In this document: piece after piece, positions 41,657-47,149 of the stretch
How the letters are laid out: the number at the start of each line of letters is the position of its first letter
Numbering within the stretch: position 1 is the stretch's first letter
Assembly: GCA_001603145.1 (NCBI GenBank)
Contig: LVBI01000019.1
Span: forward strand, 43,383 to 90,531
DNA length: 47,149 nucleotides
Source of the DNA: Spirochaetales bacterium Spiro_07
GTDB taxonomy: Bacteria > Spirochaetota > Spirochaetia > Treponematales > Treponemataceae
Direction: 5' to 3'
Translations under genes and position numbers: made by a program
Notes under the pieces: generated by a model
Told to the model about the DNA's origin: nothing
The model's database searches: none
Seen by the model: only the letters and a program-made list of their open reading frames with translations

Positions 41657-43075
41657 TTAGAATCTAAAATCGCGTTTGCCGTTTACTTCTTCTTTCAGAT
41701 ACTGAACGCAGCGGTCACGCACAAGCTTATTCGGAATTGTGAGAAGCTCTTTTTCAATGAGCTTGTCTCCAATCTGCTTTGTGTCTGCGGCGGCATAATC
41801 TTCGAGATATTCCTTCAACGTCATAAGCGCATTCGGGTGGCAGCAGTTTGCAATCTGCCCAGATTTTACAAGCGACATAAACCTGTCGCCGGTTCTTCCG
41901 GCACGGTAACATGCTGTGCAGAAAGACGGAACATAATCCATTCGCATGAGCCAGTTTATAACTTCATCAAGAGAGCGGCGGTCGCTAACGTCAAACTGGG
42001 CAGTGTCTTCAGGGCGTTCTTCTTCGCAATAGCCGCCGACGCTTGTGCGGCTGCCACCGCTAATCTGGCTGACACCAAGAGCAAGAACTCTTTCTCGTGA
42101 TTTTTGCGATTCGCGTGTAGAGACAATCATTCCTGTGTAAGGCACGGCAATTCTGATGCAGGCGACAATCTTTGCAAAAGTTTCATCATCAATTGCATCA
42201 GGGAAAAGCGCAGGGTCTACGCCGTCTGCCGCCCTAAGTCTTGGAACAGAAATTGTGTGCGGGCCGCAGCCTTTTGCTGCTTCAAGATGCTCGGCATGCA
42301 TAAGCTGACCAACAAACTCATACTTGTAAGTGCCAAGCCCATAAAGCACGCCGCAGCCTACATCGTCAATGCCGCCGTCCATCGCCCTGTCCATAGCTTC
42401 TGTGTGATAAGCGTAATCAGACTTTGGCCCTGTCGGGTGAAGCTCCTGGTAGCGCTTTTTGTTATAAGTTTCCTGAAACAGAATGTATGTTCCGATTTCG
42501 GCTTCTTTGAGCTTTTTGTAGTTTTCAACTGTTGTGGCTGCAATATTCACGTTTATTCGTCTTATTGCGCCGTTTTTGTGCTTGATTGAGTAAATCGTCT
42601 TGATTGATTCAAGAATGTATTCAATCGGGTTGTTCTTCGGGTCTTCGCCAGCTTCAATTGCAAGGCGTTTGTGCCCCATATCCTGCAGCGCAATTACTTC
42701 GTTGCGGATTTCTTCTTGCGTAAGCTTTTTTCTTGTAATATGGCGGTTCGTTCCATGATAAGGACAATAGGTGCAGCCGTTTATGCAGTAATTTGAAAGA
42801 TAAAGCGGCGCAAACAACACGATTCGGTTGCCATAGAATTTAAGCTTTATTTCTTTTGCAAGCTCCTCAATCTTTTTGTTCAGCTCAGGAACTTCGCAAG
42901 CTAACAAAACAGCTGCGTCCCGGTGGTTCAGTCCGTTGCATTTTGCAGCTTCTTCAAGAATATTCAAGATAAGCTTTTCGTCTGTTTTGTGCTTTTCGGC
43001 ATAATCTAGTGTTTCAAGAATTTCTTCATCATTGATAAACTCTTCTGCCTTGCTTGACATTACATCATAACCCAT
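41657..43075 (-). CDS. hydG: [FeFe]-hydrogenase maturase HydG
   Basis: A 472-residue radical-SAM tyrosine lyase that makes the CO and CN ligands of the hydrogenase H-cluster. The SAM cluster motif is C97-x3-C101-x2-C104 (CINGCTYCPYHG). The second, C-terminal cluster site shows CTACYRAGRTGDRF and ANCCHPNALMTL, as required for HydG and absent from ThiH, so ThiH is excluded. Other conserved stretches are IEAGEDPKNNPIEYI and FQETYNKKRYQELHP. AGGAGC lies upstream of the ATG. Confidence 0.96.
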   Translation of the reverse strand: MGYDVMSSKAEEFINDEEILETLDYAEKHKTDEKLILNILEEAAKCNGLNHRDAAVLLACEVPELNKKIEELAKEIKLKFYGNRIVLFAPLYLSNYCINGCTYCPYHGTNRHITRKKLTQEEIRNEVIALQDMGHKRLAIEAGEDPKNNPIEYILESIKTIYSIKHKNGAIRRINVNIAATTVENYKKLKEAEIGTYILFQETYNKKRYQELHPTGPKSDYAYHTEAMDRAMDGGIDDVGCGVLYGLGTYKYEFVGQLMHAEHLEAAKGCGPHTISVPRLRAADGVDPALFPDAIDDETFAKIVACIRIAVPYTGMIVSTRESQKSRERVLALGVSQISGGSRTSVGGYCEEERPEDTAQFDVSDRRSLDEVINWLMRMDYVPSFCTACYRAGRTGDRFMSLVKSGQIANCCHPNALMTLKEYLEDYAAADTKQIGDKLIEKELLTIPNKLVRDRCVQYLKEEVNGKRDFRF

Positions 43076-43235
43076 AAATTGCTCCTATTGATTGTCGTTA
43101 TCGGGCTTAGCCGATAATCTTTTTGGTGATTCAAAGCGCCGCGTTCTGCAGATTCAGTGTTCAATTCTTTGTAATGAAAAACGAAGCTGATAAATTCTGA
43201 TTGATAAGCTGAAATTATAGCAAGCGGCGGCTAAG

Positions 43236-43481
43236 CTATTTGTTCGGAAAAACAGTCTTTGCACTGATGCCGTCAATTGCGCCAAGCTTTCCGCTCAAGG
43301 CATTAATTTTGTCTTGTGGCGCATCAATAGCAACGCTTATCAAAGAGATGTTTTCTTTTTTGTAAGGAATTCCCATACGGCCGATTATATATTCGCCGTA
43401 TTCATGAAGAAGGTGGTTCAGCTTTTCCACAGCATTTAAGTCCGAAACTACAATGCCGATTAAAGCCACTTTTGTTTCCAT
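43236..43481 (-). CDS. TM1266-type iron-only hydrogenase system regulator
   Basis: An 81-residue small protein with an ACT/ferredoxin-like fold: VALIGIVVSDLNAVEKLNHLLHEYG, IGRMGIPYKKENISLISVAIDAPQD, LSGKLGAIDGISAKTVF. It matches the putative regulator TM1266, commonly next to [FeFe]-hydrogenase maturation genes. It has no DNA-binding domain. It is the first gene of the hyd group and follows a clear promoter at 43562-43589. GGAGAA lies upstream of the ATG. Confidence 0.9.
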   Translation of the reverse strand: METKVALIGIVVSDLNAVEKLNHLLHEYGEYIIGRMGIPYKKENISLISVAIDAPQDKINALSGKLGAIDGISAKTVFPNK

Positions 43482-43561
43482 GATAATTCTCCTTTCCCAT
43501 CAGAAAGCTATGCAAGCATAAGCCCTTTTGGGTTAGCAAAATCTTGTGTTTTGTAACTCAC

Positions 43562-43589
43562 ATTATAGATAAAAGAAGAATTATTACAA
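43562..43589 (-). promoter_or_regulatory. Promoter of the hyd maturation group
   Basis: Minus strand TTGTAA (43589-43584), 16 bp, TATAAT (43567-43562), with a leader of about 73 nt to the regulator gene. Confidence 0.6.
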
Positions 43590-43653
43590 GAGGGGCGGGG
43601 CAATTTCGGGGTCGCAATTAAGCTTTATTTTGCGAACCGCTGCAATGTTGCTA

Positions 43654-44601
43654 TCAGATTATCGGGTCAAGCCCTATAATGACATTTTTGTATAATAACA
43701 GTAATTGAAATTCAATGGGCTGGTATGTCATCTCTTCGGCTTGACCGAGGTGTCTGCAATGCACTGATTCGTCAAGCGCGATAAGGCTGTTCCGCTGGCG
43801 TTTTACTTCGTACATCATGATTGAGGCGGCGCAGGCTACATTGAACGAAGTGGCATAAGATTTTTCGTCCATCGGAATTGTGCAGAGAACATCGCAATAT
43901 TCCTTAAAAGCTTTGTTAAGCCCCATCGTTTCGTTGCCGAGCATAAGCACCAGCGGATGTGCAAAATCAACTTGATAGATGGGCTTTTCTTTGTGAGCGG
44001 TTGAGCCAGCCACGAGCAAATCTGGAAATTGCGCACGGAGCTTGTCAATAAAAGCGTAAAGATCGTTGTTGTCTTCAATGCGTATTACCGGCATGTTGAA
44101 AAACGAACCCATAGCTGAAACAACCACGTCGGGGTCGTAAAGATCAACCGCGTGACCGGTGATTATCAGCATGTCAACGCCGAGCGAATCGCATGAGCGG
44201 ATAATTGTGCCGAGGTTGCCCTTGTTTGAAGGGCGGTCAAAAAGCACGATGAACGGCGTTTTTGAAAGCGGCACGCTTTCAAGCTTGTCTTCGCGCATTT
44301 CGATTATCGCCATAAGTTCAGAAGTGTCTTCTTTGCCGCTCAAGTCTTTCATCAGTTCAGGCGTAAGCGCAAAGTTTTCTTCGGTTTTTACGCTGCTGAT
44401 AACGTCGCGCGCCCAGTCTGAAAGCTTGCTGTTTGCATAGATGAACGACTTGATGTTCCATTTGTTGGCAATTGCTTCGTTTAAGCTGCGCACGCCCTCA
44501 ACCAGAAACTCGTTATATTTGTAGCGCTTGTTTCTGTTCGTCTTAAGAACTTCAAATTTCTGATACGTGCTGTCTTTGGCAACAATTTCAGTTTCTTTCA
44601 T
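43654..44601 (-). CDS. TrmH/SpoU-family RNA methyltransferase
   Basis: A 2'-O-ribose methyltransferase of the SPOUT class, 315 residues from the ATG at 44601. The three family motifs are NKGNLGTIIRSCDSLG, MLGNETMGL and IPMDEKSYATSFNVACAAS. An N-terminal L30e-like substrate-binding domain is present (KYNEFLVEGVRSLNEAI). The target, probably 23S rRNA or tRNA, cannot be fixed. A TTG at 44643 is possible but would overlap the upstream gene. The last 11 residues are encoded by an ATTGTCGGG-type repeat, so the natural C-terminus may have been replaced. Confidence 0.87.
   Translation of the reverse strand: MKETEIVAKDSTYQKFEVLKTNRNKRYKYNEFLVEGVRSLNEAIANKWNIKSFIYANSKLSDWARDVISSVKTEENFALTPELMKDLSGKEDTSELMAIIEMREDKLESVPLSKTPFIVLFDRPSNKGNLGTIIRSCDSLGVDMLIITGHAVDLYDPDVVVSAMGSFFNMPVIRIEDNNDLYAFIDKLRAQFPDLLVAGSTAHKEKPIYQVDFAHPLVLMLGNETMGLNKAFKEYCDVLCTIPMDEKSYATSFNVACAASIMMYEVKRQRNSLIALDESVHCRHLGQAEEMTYQPIEFQLLLLYKNVIIGLDPII
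43658..43680. repeat. ATTGTCGGG-type repeat forming the end of a gene
   Basis: Arms ATTATCGGG and CCCTATAAT with loop TCAAG. It is imperfect but clearly of the same family. It lies entirely inside the 3' end of the methyltransferase gene and supplies its last codons just before the stop. Confidence 0.7.
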
Positions 44602-44618
44602 TTTTATAAGTTTTTCCT

Positions 44619-45830
44619 TCAATAAAGCAGACCGAACATCCAAAGCGGAATTTTGCTTCCTCTGCCTGTTTCAACATCATCAACAGCAAGATAGCTGTCT
44701 GGAATATCTTTAATCTGCTCGAAAGTTTTATCTTTTCCGCCGACTTCAAACAGATATTTGCCGTCAACGATGAAGTCGCCATTAGGCGGATAAAAAACTT
44801 CATGACCGGCAGATCTTAGCTGATTAAGGAAGAATGTTTCACGTTTAGTGCCGGTGTTTATTTTTTCCGTTAATGAAAACATTATGTTCGTGTTGTCGCA
44901 GTAAATCTTGTCTGGCCGCGCCATGTTCTTTAGCGTTGATTTTTCAGAAGACAAAATGTTCAGCAGATTTGCCCTGTCAAGAATATAAAGCATTTTCAAG
45001 CCTTGATTTCTGTCAGTTTCAAGCTGCCTGTAAAGTTCAGTCATTTTTGGCGTCTGCGGACAGCTCTGGGCAAGAATAAAAAGCATTTTCTTTATTTTTT
45101 GGACAGTGGAGTAGTTGATTTTTTCGACAGCCGGATAGTCGCTTTCCAATATCTGGTTCGTAATTTGAGAGAGCCGCTGCTCATAACCTGTGTATATTTC
45201 TTTATAAAACGGATAATAGCCGCCTGTCAGATATTCATTAAAATGCTTAAGGATTGCTCTGCCGGTTGTTATTGATTCAGCTGTTTCTTTGTGACTGCGC
45301 AAAAGCTCTTTTAGTTCAAGCGGATTTACGTTAGCTATGTTCTCAAAACACAGATACTCTCTGAACGAAAGGCCGGGAAGGCTGTATGAAACTTGCCGCC
45401 TTGATAAATCGCCGCTGTCAGCATCGATTTTCAGTATCGAAGAGCCAGTATATACAATGTTAAGTTTTGGATAATCGTCATAAAGATTTTTGATTATCAG
45501 CTGCCAGTTTTTCAAATAATGAACTTCGTCTATGAAAAGATGCGTTCCGCCGTTTTTGTAATGAATATCTGCAAGCTCAGTCAGAGAATGTGTTTCAAAC
45601 CAAAGATTGTCTAGCGAGACATAAAGTGCTTTATCAGTGTTTTCTTTAAATGCTGATTTGATATGCTGCAATAACAGCGTTGTTTTTCCTGTGCCTCTTG
45701 AGCCGGAAATTTGTATAAGCCTGTCCCGCCAGTCTATTTTGTTCAGCAAGAAACGGATTGTAGAGATGCGGCATTCACGTACTTTTCTGTTTGATGAGTC
45801 TAGAATGTTGTAATATTCTTCGTTGTCCAC
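44619..45830 (-). CDS. AAA_14 / DUF4143 ATPase
   Basis: A 403-residue AAA-family ATPase. Walker A is GSRGTGKT (residues 43-50) and Walker B THLFIDE (96-102), followed by the sensor-like YTGSSIL. The C-terminal region matches DUF4143, ending in a nuclease-like fold with FIVDGKYLFEVGGKDK. Such genes are common accessory ATPases in anaerobes, with no agreed role. The start appears to be GTG (45830) with only a weak ribosome site. Upstream lie three phased palindromes, with a possible promoter built into two of them. Confidence 0.85.
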   Translation of the reverse strand: MDNEEYYNILDSSNRKVRECRISTIRFLLNKIDWRDRLIQISGSRGTGKTTLLLQHIKSAFKENTDKALYVSLDNLWFETHSLTELADIHYKNGGTHLFIDEVHYLKNWQLIIKNLYDDYPKLNIVYTGSSILKIDADSGDLSRRQVSYSLPGLSFREYLCFENIANVNPLELKELLRSHKETAESITTGRAILKHFNEYLTGGYYPFYKEIYTGYEQRLSQITNQILESDYPAVEKINYSTVQKIKKMLFILAQSCPQTPKMTELYRQLETDRNQGLKMLYILDRANLLNILSSEKSTLKNMARPDKIYCDNTNIMFSLTEKINTGTKRETFFLNQLRSAGHEVFYPPNGDFIVDGKYLFEVGGKDKTFEQIKDIPDSYLAVDDVETGRGSKIPLWMFGLLY

Positions 45831-45849
45831 GGTTTCTCGCTTTTAAGCT

Positions 45850-45941
45850 AAAATAGTGTTTATAAACATTATTTTAGTTGTTAAAATAGTGTTTGCAAAC
45901 ACTATTTTAGTGCAGTAAAACATGTTTGTAAACACTATTTG
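45850..45941. repeat. Three 26-bp palindromes at exact 33-bp spacing
   Basis: Cores GTTTATAAAC (45858-45867), GTTTGCAAAC (45891-45900) and GTTTGTAAAC (45924-45933) repeat every 33 bp. Flanks are AAAATAGT on the left and A(C/T)TATTTT on the right. The middle copy is a perfect 28-bp palindrome (45882-45909), the left copy has two changes and the right copy is the most degenerate. They end 20 bp before the GTG start of the AAA/DUF4143 gene. Confidence 0.93.
45871..45898 (-). promoter_or_regulatory. Possible promoter inside the palindromes
   Basis: Minus strand TTGCAA (45898-45893, core of the middle palindrome), 16 bp, TAAAAT (45876-45871, edge of the left palindrome). A protein bound to the palindromes would cover both boxes. 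Confidence 0.45.
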
Positions 45942-45979
45942 TGATATTCGTTATGTTTTTAGCTTGAACAACGCCGCTT

Positions 45980-46996
45980 TTACAGCCGCACCATGTCTTT
46001 GGTGATTTCTTTCAGGTTGTGCGCGCCGCACATCTGCATTGTGTCTTTCAGTTCTGCGCCGAGCTTTTCGATGTAGAGCTTTACGCCTTCTTCTGCGCCG
46101 CCGTAGACAGCCGTAACGAATGGCCGGCAGATAAGCACCGCGTCTGCACCGAGCGCAAGTGCCTTGAAAATGTCTGTGCCGGAGCGTATGCCGCCGTCTA
46201 CAAAGATTTTCATGCTGCCTTTTACGGTGTCTGCAATTTCTTCAAGCACTTCTGCCGTGGCGGCGCACTGGTCGAGCACGCGCCCGCCGTGGTTAGACAC
46301 AACGATTGCGCTTGCACCGGCTTCTTTGGCTTTGAGCGCGCCTTTTACGGTCATTATTCCTTTTGCGATGAAAGGCACGCCAGCAAGTTTGATAATTTCT
46401 GCAAGTTCTGCTACGCTTTTGCTGCCGGCGGGCGGTGTCATGTTCTTAAGGAAGGGCAGGCCGGCCGCGTCTACGTCCATCGCCATGGCGAAGCAGCCAG
46501 ATTTTTTGGCTAAATCAATTTTGGCTGAAATTATGTCGAGATTCCACGGCTTTATCGTCGGAATGCCTGTGCCGCCGGCCGCCTTGATTGCGTCAGAAGC
46601 GTATTCCATAACCTTGGGGTCTACGCCGTCGCCGGTAAAAGCCGCTATGCCGTTTGCCGCGCATGCTGAAACGAGCACGTTGTTGTAGCTTAAGTCATTG
46701 AATTTATCGCTGTAATGTGTGTTTACAGCCCCAACGGGAGCGGCAAAAAACGGATATTTGAACTGCTTGCCGAAAAGCTCAAAGCTTGTGTCGGCCGGCT
46801 TGTTTTCTGTGAGCGTATCCATGTTTACGCGGATTTCCTGCCATTTTGAGTAATTGCGCAAGGCGGTGTCGCCTGTGCCTTTTGAGCCTGGCCCTGGAAT
46901 CTGATTTCCGCAAGCCTTGCCGTTGCAAATGCTGCATGCCTTGCACCATTTTCCCATGCAGTTTCTTGCATTCTCTAAAACATCAGCGTATGTCAT
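45980..46996 (-). CDS. FMN-dependent alpha-hydroxyacid oxidoreductase with Cys-rich N-terminus
   Basis: A 338-residue TIM-barrel flavoprotein of the lactate/glycolate oxidase family. The active-site set is visible: SNHGGRVLD with the catalytic histidine and arginine, KGIMT with the flavin lysine, and FVDGGIRSGTDIFKALALGADA for phosphate binding, then ICRPF. It is shorter than classical members. Unusually, the N-terminus carries five cysteines, C13-x4-C18-x2-C21-x2-C24-x4-C29, which suggests an iron-sulphur cluster or zinc site. The substrate is a 2-hydroxyacid, perhaps lactate; an anaerobe would use it as a dehydrogenase. GGGGGAAC lies upstream of the ATG and a strong promoter precedes it. 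Confidence 0.86.
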   Translation of the reverse strand: MTYADVLENARNCMGKWCKACSICNGKACGNQIPGPGSKGTGDTALRNYSKWQEIRVNMDTLTENKPADTSFELFGKQFKYPFFAAPVGAVNTHYSDKFNDLSYNNVLVSACAANGIAAFTGDGVDPKVMEYASDAIKAAGGTGIPTIKPWNLDIISAKIDLAKKSGCFAMAMDVDAAGLPFLKNMTPPAGSKSVAELAEIIKLAGVPFIAKGIMTVKGALKAKEAGASAIVVSNHGGRVLDQCAATAEVLEEIADTVKGSMKIFVDGGIRSGTDIFKALALGADAVLICRPFVTAVYGGAEEGVKLYIEKLGAELKDTMQMCGAHNLKEITKDMVRL

Positions 46997-47030
46997 TTTT
47001 GTTCCCCCGTGGAATTCAGTCTGATGTTTC

Positions 47031-47059
47031 AGTATAAGGCGAAAAATAAATTACATCAA
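47031..47059 (-). promoter_or_regulatory. Sigma-70 promoter of the FMN oxidoreductase gene
   Basis: Minus strand TTGATG (47059-47054), 17 bp, TATACT (47036-47031). A TGATG/CATCA inverted repeat lies just upstream near 47072-47087 and could be an operator. Confidence 0.7.
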
Positions 47060-47107
47060 CAAAGTACAACATGATGTTCTTTCATCATTTAGATAAATCT
47101 TTAAAAA

Positions 47108-47149
47108 ATGCGTCCGCTTTCAGGAAAGCGCGTCAGCTCGGCGCAGTGC
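47108..47149. other. Right edge: hairpin of uncertain role
   Basis: The inverted pair GCTTTC/GAAAGC at about 47116-47129 is followed on the minus strand by ATTTTTT, so it could be the terminator of a minus-strand gene lying beyond the window. Confidence 0.3.

Noticed and set aside
41657..43075. Assignment of the radical-SAM gene as ThiH
   Set aside because: The C-terminal cysteine motif (CTAC...NCC) and hydF/TM1266 neighbours are HydG features, not ThiH.
47108..47149. Plus-strand ATG frame at the right edge
   Set aside because: There is no ribosome site, only 14 codons are visible, and the same bases look like a minus-strand terminator hairpin.

Overview
The window looks like chromosomal DNA of a host-associated spirochaete, most likely a Treponema. 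The evidence is a FliG paralogue, an EF-G of the spirochaete/mitochondrial type, a DUF115 (flagellin-glycosylation type) protein beside cell-wall genes, a FecR-like exported protein, a large hybrid sensor kinase with periplasmic binding domains, and [FeFe]-hydrogenase maturation genes that suggest an anaerobe. I count 38 protein genes. I saw no tRNA, rRNA, CRISPR array, prophage or recognisable transposase. Intergenic spaces hold several families of short palindromic repeats.

Layout. 1-5068: a truncated lipoprotein-like gene running into a 7-bp tandem repeat at the window edge, a P-loop ATPase coupled to EF-G (fusA), and a predicted exported barrel-like protein. 5295-11063 (minus): an envelope block of signal peptidase I, a PASTA-bearing FtsI-type transpeptidase and a DUF115 protein in overlapping frames, then dephospho-CoA kinase and a SPOR-domain protein. 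11111-15782 (plus): LysM/M23 peptidase, zinc-ribbon protein, propeller/deacetylase-like protein and patatin phospholipase. 16025-18465 (minus): trpS and a D,D-carboxypeptidase. 19230-24037 (minus): a lone receiver and a 1479-residue hybrid histidine kinase. 24594-29738 (plus): FecR-like protein, a FliG fused to a 565-residue Q/P/A-rich region, a small acidic protein and a tocopherol-cyclase-like protein.

29883-32965 (minus): clpB and a hicBA-type toxin-antitoxin pair. 33116-35095: a membrane EAL protein with a degenerate GGDEF domain. 35339-37097: an AlkD-like repair protein divergent from a membrane-anchored MerR regulator with a YbjQ protein. 37375-40236: a tightly overlapped TetR-ABC-permease-permease operon with a clear promoter and operator. 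40277-43481 (minus): hydrogenase regulator, hydG and hydF. 43654-46996 (minus): an rRNA methyltransferase whose tail is encoded by a repeat, an AAA/DUF4143 ATPase preceded by three palindromes at exactly 33-bp intervals, and an FMN alpha-hydroxyacid oxidoreductase with an N-terminal cysteine cluster.

The best leads are the FliG fusion, the 33-bp phased palindromes before the AAA/DUF4143 gene, the heptanucleotide repeat inside a surface-protein frame, several genes whose promoter -10 lies 6-8 nt before the ATG (possible leaderless mRNAs), and a two-hairpin repeat element placed after two separate genes. Functions come from motif recognition alone, with no database search.
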